Part shown: piece by piece, positions 23,066 through 31,571 of the stretch
Layout: the number at the start of each line of letters is the position of its first letter
How positions within the stretch are numbered: the first letter of the stretch is position 1
From: Archilochus colubris
Taxonomy: Eukaryota > Chordata > Aves > Apodiformes > Trochilidae
Direction of reading: 5' to 3'
Assembly: GCA_023079485.1 (NCBI GenBank)
Contig: CM041115.1
Coordinates: 24,172,863 to 24,236,862 of the forward strand
Length of the DNA: 64,000 nucleotides
Made by a program: the position numbers and the translations under genes
Notes under the pieces: model-generated
Database searches by the model: none
What the model was told of the DNA's origin: nothing
Seen by the model: the letters and a program-made list of their open reading frames with translations, nothing else

Positions 23066-24040
23066 CTTCATGCCCTAAACCTGATACCTGTGGAGTGTTT
23101 TCTACCTTTTTAAGTCAAAAAAAGCATATCTGGAAAAAAACCAAACCCACCCCCCCAAAAAAAATAAGGAAACCAAAAAAGCATGTTGTGTTTTGAACTT
23201 TATTCAAAGTTCAAATATCTTCCGCTGTTTGAAGTGAATGAGTTATGAGTAATGAATTCTCTTGCACTATTGGGCAAGTTCAAGAAGCAGGTTTGGTTCT
23301 ATTGTCCTGGTAATGCTGAGCACAATAACTATCTCAGAAAACTTGTGTGGTCAGAAAAGGGTAATGGAAAACACATGACCAAATTAAGCACTGGTCTAGA
23401 AAGAGATCAATTGATCAGCCAACCAATAACAGCACTTTTCAACACCCTAATCTGAAAAAGGTCCAAAAATTCATTAGTGCTATCTGAGATAGAATTGTGC
23501 TACAGAATGCGTATTGGCACAGACATTGCAATTACATTTCATAACTGCATAACTACTATAAAAAGACACAGGCTTCTGCATGGGAGTTCTCTGATCCCTC
23601 TAATTGTGCAGGCCTTAGTCAATCCTTGTACAAAGCAGAAAGCTCCTAATGAAGCAGAAAATTAGAGAAAAAAATCCCAGCCTTTCAACTTGTGTGTAGC
23701 TATTGAGTAGCTGACAAAAAGCAGCTAGAAAATAGGAAGTCTGACAATACTGATCTTGGACTTGCTTTTCTATTTACAAAACTCTTTACAAAACAAAGTT
23801 CTGAAGAGCTGTATTAATTTAACTCTAAAGGGACACATTGTATGTCCATACCACCAAGCAAGCTCAACAAGAAAGGTGCAGCCCTGGTAGAGCAAAACAT
23901 GGTACAGAGTGCTTCTTTCTCAAATTACAGGCTTTCTCAATAACTTTTTTTAGAGTTCTCTGCTGTGACACAAGTTCAGCTTTTAGCTAAGCTTAAGGCT
24001 ATCTAATATATAGTATTAAGGGCAGCCTATTAATTCAAGA
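23066..24040. other. Intergenic, no gene seen
   Basis: AT-rich DNA with short frames only. No gene or repeat family is recognised. Confidence 0.5.
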
Positions 24041-24095
24041 GTCATAGAATACCAAGTTGGAAGCATCCTCAACAATCATCTTTCTGTCTGTAAAG
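24041..24095 (-). mobile_element. Short CR1 3' remnant
   Basis: GTCATAGAATACCAAGTTGG, then AAGCATCCTCAACAATCATC resembles the reverse complement of a CR1 3' end. Only about 55 bases can be followed, so the call is tentative. Confidence 0.5.
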
Positions 24096-26199
24096 TGTAC
24101 TACAGACATTTACATTTAAGAGGTATACATCAGTCTTAGCAATTTTAATGAGGCAGCCATGTGTCATTTCTTAGTCTTCTTCCAAGCTCCAGCTGGAGCT
24201 CAGGTTTGATCCAGTAAAATACTTCAGTACTGCTCTGGGTTGGAACCAGTCTGCTGAATGCCATGTAGGAGCAAACACATTAGATCTTAATGGTTCTATA
24301 CCTTTTGCTACAAAAGCAGAACTTGGTCCAGTATACTTGATAAACTGCGCACATTGTGACATCTGACAAAGTTGCAAGACATTAGGGTTAGATGTGTACA
24401 GTTCCTCGTCCTTACTATTTGTTACACATTCTACAGAGTAACATCTTCAGTGAACAAACCCATTTTTAGACATGGATGGGTTAGCTAAAATTGAATGCTA
24501 GTAGTCTCCGTACAATAGTACTTCTGGAGGAAGTATCAGACATTCTAAGACTCATCTTTGTGGAGGTGAATGCTGTTCTCAGCAGTTTTCAGCAGTTTTC
24601 AGAATAAATTTAGTTTCATCAACTTACTTTCAAGTTGGGAGACAGAGATATTTTGGTCTTTCAACAGTTTTTATGGATCCCACCCATCATGATAATCAAA
24701 ATTCCCCTGTGCAAGCTGTGATCTGACTAGAGGAACAGATGTTCTTCTACAGCAATACTGCATACCTCAGAGGGGACACAGCTCTGGTGTACTTTGGAAG
24801 AGGTTCATGAGTTAGTGCTGCAGAGATGTGCCACAACAGAGGTCAGGAGGATGGAGCAGCCAAGGCTCAGCTACAGCATGCTTAGCAACATTTACCTCCT
24901 CACATTGGTGCAAGTACTGTAGGTACTGCTGTGGCTAGTGATGGAGCATAACCCAGGGAATGTATACAGAATCACTTGCACATCAGTTATCTCAGGTGCT
25001 TCAAGAAAATGCACTGTCCCTGTAAAAAACTGGACAAACTTACATTGAAGATTTAAACTAGGTAACACCCCATGGGAAAGGAAGCTCCTTCAAGGGCAAG
25101 AAAACACTGGATTTCAAGATATGCAACATATCAGGGAAAAATGCAGAAGGCATCCAGGGGTTAGTGAGGTGCACACATTTTTATTCACAGGAAGAGAACA
25201 GAGAGGATCCCGAAGGAAGACCAGTGAAATATGTTCCCAGAATGTTGCTACGCTTTAAGTTCAAAACTCCTCTTTTGATTCTGTACTGTAAATGTCAAGG
25301 ATTGAAAATTTTCACTTCCTGCTTAAAAGTGAAGTGCTTTCTGTTTAAAAGCACCATCTTTGTTTAGATATTCATTTCCATTTAAAGAAAAAGACCGAGA
25401 GCTGTAAAAAGCAAGGGGTCTCAAAAAAGTCTCGTGTAAAGGGTTTTTGTCTTGAGAACAAAATATACAAAGCATCTACCTTGGGAGCCAGCACTGCCCT
25501 AAAGGGACTTCGTACTATCATACAAGACCTGTTACCTCTCCACTCTTTTTAACAACCTGCTTCCTGCCCTGGTTTTTTTCCGCCTTCTCAAGAGTCGGAC
25601 CGATAAAGTCCAGTGACAGTGTAATTCTGCAGGAAACAGCCAGCTACACGTACTCGGAAGTCTGCTTTAGCTGTGGGCTGACCACAGGTGCTGCCTTACT
25701 CCTGAGAGGAATACGCTTGGTGCTTTACAGAGTGAAGCAAAACTTCGGTCCCTCCTCAAGAGCCTGCTCAATCGCACTGGAAGCACTGCTGACCCAAAGC
25801 AAGCCGGCCTCAGGTTTTCCCACTGAAACGTGTCTGTTGCACTAGCCTAAGCCCTTCGTGTCTGGACAAAGGTTTTGGTTTCATTTTTTGGATGCTGTGA
25901 CGGAAAGTCAGAGCTAATTGCAACTGGGGAGCACTGATCGAGGGAAGAAAAACTTCCCTGCTCCTGCTCATATCTGCACTCGCAGCACAAGCCTCGGCTG
26001 CACTATGAACCCACACTACACTTAAACTGGGAAGCTGCTCTCCCGTGTAGAACTTTAAAAAGCAACAAACACAGAAAAAAACCCTTTGCAAAGTGACAGC
26101 AATAGGACGAGCCCGGGAGCAGACATAGCCTGACGAGGGGATGCTCACAGGCAGAGACAGCGCCATTGTCACCGCAGGCGATAGGGACCATATCGGCAT
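24096..26199. other. Intergenic upstream of STARD4
   Basis: No gene recognised. A short tandem AGCAGTTTTC repeat is visible near 24579-24601. GC content rises from about 25.6 kb towards the STARD4 CpG island. Minus-strand frames of 62-144 codons near 25.8-26.25 kb overlap each other in different frames and are most likely composition artefacts. Confidence 0.5.
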
Positions 26200-26313
26200 T
26201 ACCCGAACATCACCCGGGACACCCAACACCCGTTCCTCTCGCACTATCGGTGCGCTCCGGTGCGGGGCGCTGTAGGGCGGTGCGGAGCAGGGCGGCGCGG
26301 CTCGGGGCGGTAC

Positions 26314-26347
26314 GGGGTGGGGCGGGGCAGAGCTGAGCGGGGCGGGG
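26314..26347 (+). promoter_or_regulatory. Clustered GC boxes / potential G-quadruplex
   Basis: Five GGGG runs (26314-26317, 26319-26322, 26324-26327, 26339-26342, 26344-26347) are separated by loops of 1, 1, 11 and 1 bases. This fits the usual G-quadruplex pattern and also contains overlapping Sp1/KLF GC boxes. Confidence 0.7.
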
Positions 26348-26406
26348 CGGTCCCACTTCCATCAGGCTCCCCACCTCCCTGAGGCCCTTGTCCCCGCCCC
26401 CTGCCC

Positions 26407-26416
26407 ATCACTCCAC
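26407..26416 (+). promoter_or_regulatory. Candidate sterol regulatory element (SRE)
   Basis: ATCACTCCAC differs at one position from the classical LDL-receptor SRE-1, ATCACCCCAC. It lies 9 bases before a CCAAT box (26426-26430). SREBP-2 typically needs a neighbouring NF-Y or Sp1 site, and STARD4 is a known SREBP-2/sterol-regulated gene in mammals. The match is visible; function is inferred. Confidence 0.55.
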
Positions 26417-26425
26417 TCCCTCCAC

Positions 26426-26430
26426 CCAAT
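26426..26430 (+). promoter_or_regulatory. CCAAT box 1 (NF-Y type)
   Basis: CCAAT followed by CAG, the NF-Y-preferred context. It lies just downstream of the candidate SRE. Confidence 0.65.
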
Positions 26431-26455
26431 CAGGGCCCCGCGCTCTTCGCAACAG

Positions 26456-26460
26456 CCAAT
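26456..26460 (+). promoter_or_regulatory. CCAAT box 2 (NF-Y type)
   Basis: AGCCAATGGG, a strong NF-Y-type context, 30 bases after CCAAT box 1 (about three helical turns). Confidence 0.65.
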
Positions 26461-26555
26461 GGGAGGGCTCCCTCCTTCAGCGGCCTTGTGACGCCACGCA
26501 GGTGCCGCGTAGAGCAGTCGCGTGAGAGGAGAAGGCGGTGGGCTCCTTCCCCGCC

Positions 26556-26560
26556 ATTGG
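26556..26560 (-). promoter_or_regulatory. CCAAT box 3, reverse
   Basis: CCATTGGCTG, that is CAGCCAATGG on the minus strand, an NF-Y-type context. Confidence 0.6.
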
Positions 26561-26587
26561 CTGCGCCGGGAAACCGGCTGCGCTCTC

Positions 26588-26592
26588 ATTGG
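26588..26592 (-). promoter_or_regulatory. CCAAT box 4, reverse
   Basis: TCATTGGCTG, that is CAGCCAATGA on the minus strand, 32 bases after box 3. The four boxes therefore form two pairs spaced about three helical turns. Confidence 0.6.
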
Positions 26593-26599
26593 CTGCCGC

Positions 26600-26696
26600 C
26601 ACTGGCCACCGGCTGCCGAGCCAGCCGGCAGTGCCGCCGCTGCTGGCGGGGGGAGGTGAAGGGTGCGGAGCAAGGTGCGGAGCGCCGCAGGAACAG
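26600..26696 (+). other. STARD4: STARD4 probable noncoding exon 1
   Basis: A strong 5' splice site, AACAG|GTGAGT, lies at 26696/26697 inside the CpG island, with no STARD4 coding sequence upstream. It most likely ends a noncoding first exon that splices to an acceptor at about 27101. The 5' end is unknown and the start given here is nominal. Confidence 0.5.
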
Positions 26697-26726
26697 GTGA
26701 GTGCGGGGCACCGGGGCCGGCAGAGG

Positions 26727-26835
26727 CGGGGGGCAAAGGCAAAGGCAGAGGCAGCGGCACGGGCAGAGGCGGGGGCAGCGGCAGACACAGACACAGACAC
26801 AGACAGGCACGGGCAGCGGCAGCAGCTGGAGGGTC
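26727..26835 (+). repeat. GGCAGA/GGCAGC-type low-complexity repeat
   Basis: Hexamer-like GC-rich units (GGCAAA, GGCAGA, GGCAGC, GGCACG) surround a short ACACAG run (CAGACACAGACACAGACAC). The repeat lies in the presumed first intron of STARD4. Confidence 0.7.
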
Positions 26836-27101
26836 TGGCCCGTCTCGCCACGAGCGCGTAGGTGTGGCGGGGGGGAAGGCAGGAGCATTGCCCCCCCCCT
26901 CCCCGAGGGGCCCTCCCGACCTCCCGCTGTCAGCCCAACCGAGTGGGAGGATGCATGGGGGAGCGGAAGGGGTGAGGATGAGGGTGGGGTGTACGCTCTC
27001 TTTTGGAAGGGCGTGGATTACACTGCTGCCAGCAGCTGTCCCTGAGGTTGTGCCCTGTACTGATGTGTGTGCCTGCGGAACGGGTGTCGTTCGTCACGCA
27101 G

Positions 27102-27217
27102 GAGGAAGGCAAATGGATCCGCTGCCAGATTCAGCATCCCTGGCTACGAAACTGCGGAACACTTTGATTCAGTACCACAGCATCGGAGACAGCCAGTGGC
27201 GGGTTGCCAAGAAAACC
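27102..27217 (+). CDS. STARD4: STARD4 exon with start codon
   Basis: The acceptor CACGCAG ends at 27101 and is followed by 11 noncoding bases and ATG at 27113-27115. 35 codons run to AAGAAAACC, then the donor GTGAGT at 27218. Phase 0. The acceptor lacks a strong pyrimidine tract, so the exon's 5' edge is less certain than its 3' edge. Confidence 0.9.
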
Positions 27218-30200
27218 GTGAGTGATCTGCGCTGCTTGTTGCGTGCAGCCCTCTCAAGGAAGCTGTAGGTCACTCGTGGTGGGGGCCGAGCTTGTAGCGC
27301 CGGATAGCATGGGTGTGCAGCTTGTGGCTGATTCTTGCAGGACTGTCATATGAGAGGCCTTGTGAAACCACCTTTCTAGCACAGTGCACCTTTAGATCAC
27401 AGAAAGTGTTTTTGCTATCACCATTGCAATTCCTTCTATCCATTTTGAAGCATGTATCTCACAGAAGAATCTTACCTATGCAGGGCCATAGGCTTTTCTT
27501 AAAGCAAAATGTAAAATACTGTTAGCACTAGCAGTGTTGTGAGATGTTCATTTGTACTTTCCTCTTCTGGACCTGCACTCTGGCCATGGCAGCCCCATGG
27601 GGAGCTCCAGGCTGGGCACAGAGTGGCTGGAGAGCAGCCAGGCAGAAAGGGACCTGGGAGTCTGGATTGACAGGAAGCTGAACACGAGCCAGCAGTGCGC
27701 CCAGGTGGCCAAGAAGGCCAATGGCATCCTGGCCTCTATCAGGAACAGTGTGGCCAACAGGTCCAGGGAAGTGATTCTTCCCCTGTACTTAGCACTGGTG
27801 AGGCTACACCTTGAGTGTGGCCACAACCTTTCCCCATTATCTCCCTGCCCCCCTTTTCCTCCCTTCCCTGGACTTCTCATATTGTATATAAGTTACAATG
27901 TCAGATTCCTTCCTTTTCCTTTTAGAAAGATGCAACTGTGTGGCGTAAACCATCAGAGGAATTCAATGGATACCTGTAAGTTTGCCTGGAAATTGGATAC
28001 GTTTTTAAGGTTCCGCAAATGTGTTTTGTATAATTTAGAAATCAAGGCTGTGGATAGTACAGCCCTCAGCTACACAGATTCTCCAGAGAAGAAGCTAAAT
28101 GGATTGAGTGTTCCTGTACCATTTCTTTCTAGTGTTATACTTTTATGCTTTAGCGTTGCATGGTGTTTAGAACAATGGACAATGAACACTGTGGAGCAAA
28201 CCACAAAACTCCTGTTGACTTAAGTGGGCAACAACATTTGCTCAGGCCCTTAAGAAAGGTGATCTGCAAGTCACAGAATTAAGTCCAAGTTCAGTAGATC
28301 TGAAGTGTTACTGGGTGACAACCCAGACTATGCAACTGCAGTGAAGTAAAATGCCAAGCATGTGGTTGCGGGTGCCTTTCTGTCACTGGGTTTGGTTGGT
28401 ATCTGTAGGTCTAGCTAAAGAAGTACTTACTAGAAAATAGCACTCTGAAGAAGTGAAAAGCTGTGTGAAAAGGTACAGTTTGAGAGTATCTCAAAGGGGT
28501 TGAATTTAAATCCTGTTAAATCTGCAAGAACTGATGACCCAAGACACCAAGTCTGCTGATGGAACAGAGCCACAGGCACACTGACATCAACAGGTTGTGT
28601 ACCTTAAACCACTGTCAGGTCATTGGCTGTTATGTGCGGGTGAACACTCCTATGTGTGTAGGCTATAAACCTGGCCAGATAAAGGACACATTGAAGAGCT
28701 TCCCAAGCACCTCCCTAGAAGCTACTGGCATGTTAACATGGTTCACTGGTTCTGTGTATACAGCTGAGGTTGGCTCCAACCGGATAATTATGAATGAACA
28801 TGGGTGAACTGCAAGTGAATTGATGAACTGGCTCCTTCAGTAGTTACCTTTTATTAATAAGAACAGCTTAATGAATAAGATATTTTGAAAACATTCGTCC
28901 TGATGGATCTTTCCCTTTCAGGAGCTGGAGGCCCTGTAACTCAAGTAAACAAAATCTCTGGTGAAAATACCTAATAACAAATGAATGTTCTCTAATATTT
29001 CATACCAACTTGTTTTGTATAGTGCTCTTATATGCCACTAAAGCATAAGGTAAATTGTCATATGCTTGGTTGTCTTCTGTTTTGTCTGCTTTATGAAAAA
29101 TATTTTCCCCATTGTATTCCTGCTCTTCTTTCTTTTAGCTTTTTGCTTTACTTGTCTCTGGTGGACTCCCTTGCTCATACATTGAGAAGAGCAAATAATT
29201 TGTTAGAGAAAGAAACATATTGATTGGGAAGGATGGAAGGATTTTGCCATTAACAAAATACTGATTGCAGCATAAGGACAAAGTTTATCAGAATAACATT
29301 TGTTGCAGAGGTTGAGGCATATTGTTGCCGATTAATGCACTGTTTATAAAGAATTTCTCACTTTTAATTGTAAACCTATTTTTGTCTAGCTACAAAGCTC
29401 AAGGTGTGGTGGAGGATGTTACAAACAGAATAGTGGATCATATTCGCCCTGGATCTTATAGGATAGACTGGGACAGCTTAATGACTTCAATGGACATTAT
29501 GGAAACATTTGAAGAGGTGAAGACTTGTTTAGATTTTTAAAGGAAATGTGTATAGATGCAAGCATAAATTTAACAGTACAGCAGAGCAGTCATGCCAGCA
29601 AATACTAACATTTGTCAGCCTGTTTTCTGCATGGCCATGGGATATTGTGCATACAGGTGGTGGGTGACCTCAGATGAGGTCTGACTGCCCACCCCTACTC
29701 TGGAACTTGAAGTTCAGGTTTCCATCAAATGCTAAAAATAAGGGACTAAAAATTGATCAATCATAATTCTCTGGAACCTCTTGTAGCCTCTAAATTTCAC
29801 ATATAGAGAACTGCATTACTAATTTATGTGCTAAAGCATTTTCACTCAGTTTGCTTTCTTCTGTTCCACAACAAATGAAATTGTGGGTATTAATAATACA
29901 CATGTAGAGAAGCAGCAACCTCTTCCTGAAGGGCTGACTTTACTGTGTGGCATGGCTTTGTGATGGGAGCCAAAATAGTTCATACTGAATGGCAGGAATT
30001 CCTAAAGAAAGGTAGGCTTTAAGTCCATAACACAAGATCTGACAGCCTTCTTTAGGTTACTGGGGGCCTTCAGTATGACATCAAAACCCTGCAGACATCT
30101 GGACTGAACATGGATTGGCTTTTGCTCTGGCTTTTAAAGAAGTTTTGTAAGGCAAGGTATCTTTGCTAATTATTACCTAAAATTTGAATAAACTATCATC

Positions 30201-31571
30201 TTTTAAGAAAGCTTTTTCTGAAGAATTGTTTGCATTCTGTTTTATTGTTTACTTGGTGAATTAAAAGTATTTGACAGAGCATCTTAGTACCAAGAGAGGC
30301 CTCTTGAAATTTATTCTTTCAGGCTTCATCAGTAGTGGTTAACCCACATAAGATCCACTTGCCTTTCTGTTCCCAGACCTGGCACAGTTCTCTAGTTCCA
30401 GTCAGTGCAGTTTAAAGGTGCCAGATATTCTTTGAAACTGCAGCTCTCAGTTGTAGGCTGGAGGTCCTTACAAACTTCAGCATTTAGAATGAAAACAACA
30501 CAGCCATGCAGGCTTCACTGATGTTTGCATACTGCAGTTGACATGAGGCTGCTACCTTTGAGGGGAAATTCAGCTGCCTAAAGCGTAAATTCTCCTGCAT
30601 TCGTTATACCAAAGTATTTTTGTTTTCTTACCCTCCTTGTTTATTCTGTCACTCAACAAGAACTGCTGTGTGATGCGCTACACCACTGCTGGTCAGCTCT
30701 GGAACATAATAGCACCAAGGGAGTTTGTGGATTTCTCCTACACTACAAGTTATGAAGATGGGCTTCTAACATGTGGTAAGGCATGAGTTGCTTATAAATT
30801 CTTATTTTGCAACAACTGCTTGGCTGAATATTCGATTGAAATTAAGTGCCGCAGTAAGCATTAAAAAATCATGTAAGGTGGTGTCTAATTAGTATTTCAA
30901 AGGTATTTTAACATTTTACAGGTTTAAAGAAGTGTATGAGTTACTGGTTTACCCATGAACCTTCCCTATGTGGGAGGTTTCATTTATGCCAGCTGTAGGG
31001 CAGGATGGCAGAGGCAAGTTGAGTGCTCTGACACATCTTTTACAATAGAGTGGGCAGACTAACACTTTGCTCAGCCTGGTAGTAAATGGAAGGCATTTCT
31101 TTAATGTCAGACAAGCTCTGCTTCTCTGTTGTGTGGTTTGGATGAAAAGCGGACAATTTTAATATGTAAAAGTACATAGAAACTTGAAGAGGTTCTGTCA
31201 CTTCTACCAAATTCCCCAAGCAGAAACTTGAACCTTTTAAATTTACCGTACCTTTTAAATTTACTGTACCTTCCTTTTTTCGCCAGCCTTTAAATTAATT
31301 TACCTTTTTTGTTGTTGTTTGTTTGCTTTCCTTGATAGGTATAAGCCTAGACTATGGAGAGGTGAGACCTAACTTTGTTCGTGGATTCAATCACCCTTGC
31401 GGTTGGTTCTGTGTCCCCCTTAAGGACTGCCCTAGCCACAGTCTTTTGACAGGCTATATTCAGACTGAACTGCGAGGGTTGCTACCACAATCTGCAGTAG
31501 ACACTGCCATGTCTAGTACCCTGACCAATTTCTACTCTGACCTGAAAAAGGCACTGAAAACAGACAAATAA
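27113..31571 (+). CDS. STARD4: StAR-related lipid transfer protein 4 (five coding exons)
   Basis: STARD4 is a small soluble START-domain protein that carries cholesterol between membranes, notably from plasma membrane to endoplasmic reticulum and endocytic recycling compartment. Five coding exons join in phase (105+50+127+115+233 bp) to 209 codons plus TAA. Human STARD4 has about 205. The protein starts [20 protein letters not shown] and continues through [93 protein letters not shown] and [20 protein letters not shown], so nearly the whole chain is the START fold with no extra domain. The ATG at 27113 matches the mammalian start. All introns are GT-AG. The gene converges on CAMK4, as in human. 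SREBP-type promoter motifs suggest induction by sterol depletion. No lesion was seen. Confidence 0.97.
27218..27925 (+). other. STARD4: STARD4 intron with CR1 fragment
   Basis: An intron of 708 bp, GTGAGT...CCTTTTAG. It contains a sense-oriented CR1 fragment ending about 100 bp before the acceptor. Confidence 0.9.
27572..27822 (+). mobile_element. Internal CR1 fragment lacking both ends
   Basis: CCTGCACTCTGGCC ... AGGCTGGGCACAGAGTGGC through GTGAGGCTACACCTTGAG matches the stretch of young CR1 ORF2 that begins near 22146 and ends near 22388 ([40 protein letters not shown]). It is a young-family sequence, but it has neither a 5' extension nor the usual CR1 3' end, which is unusual for a LINE copy. 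Confidence 0.9.
27926..27975 (+). CDS. STARD4: STARD4 coding exon, 50 bp
   Basis: The pyrimidine-rich acceptor TTCCTTTTAG precedes codons for [16 protein letters not shown] plus CT, then the donor GTAAGT. It ends in phase 2. It is too short to appear as an open frame of its own. Confidence 0.97.
27976..29389 (+). other. STARD4: STARD4 intron
   Basis: An intron of about 1.4 kb, GTAAGT...TTTTTGTCTAG. No repeat or internal gene is recognised. Confidence 0.9.
29390..29516 (+). CDS. STARD4: STARD4 coding exon, 127 bp
   Basis: The acceptor TGTCTAG is followed by [20 protein letters not shown] and [17 protein letters not shown], then the donor GTGAAG. It completes phase 2 and ends in phase 0. It encodes the N-terminal strands and helix of the START fold. 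Confidence 0.97.
29517..30660 (+). other. STARD4: STARD4 intron
   Basis: An intron of 1144 bp, GTGAAG...CACTCAACAAG. The donor is weaker than the other STARD4 donors. No gene or classifiable repeat was seen. Confidence 0.9.
30661..30775 (+). CDS. STARD4: STARD4 coding exon, 115 bp
   Basis: Encodes [20 protein letters not shown] and [18 protein letters not shown] plus one base (phase 1), then the donor [17 protein letters not shown] and PREFVDFSY are core START-domain signatures of the STARD4/5/6 group. Confidence 0.97.
30776..31338 (+). other. STARD4: STARD4 last intron
   Basis: An intron of 563 bp, GTAAGG...CTTGATAG. An 18-bp near-perfect tandem repeat of ACCTTTTAAATTTACYGT lies at 31232-31267, close to the acceptor. 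Confidence 0.9.
31339..31571 (+). CDS. STARD4: STARD4 terminal coding exon
   Basis: Begins by completing a Gly codon, then [54 protein letters not shown] and [19 protein letters not shown] to TAA at 31569-31571. It holds the C-terminal helix that lids the sterol cavity. The C-terminus is a few residues longer than the human protein (TDK). Confidence 0.97.

Larger units (their letters stand above)
26200..27120 (+). promoter_or_regulatory. STARD4: STARD4 CpG-island promoter region
   Basis: A sharply bounded GC- and CpG-rich block lies around the 5' end of STARD4. It contains repeated GGGGCGG GC boxes (Sp1-type, for example 26318-26328 and 26339-26350) and a candidate SREBP element at 26407-26416. 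It also contains four CCAAT boxes in mixed orientation and a TGACG cAMP-element half-site at 26489-26493. No TATA box was seen. The transcription start is probably between about 26.5 and 26.65 kb but cannot be fixed from sequence. Many overlapping GC-rich open frames on both strands are not genes. Confidence 0.85.

Noticed and set aside
26244..26888. Many Arg/Pro/Ala-rich frames up to 132 codons on both strands.
   Set aside because: CpG islands are stop-poor. The frames conflict with each other and with the promoter interpretation.
27552..28223. 223-codon plus-strand frame overlapping a STARD4 exon.
   Set aside because: It joins CR1-derived sequence to a wrong-frame reading of the 50-bp STARD4 exon. 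The splice sites and phase of the real exon are clear.
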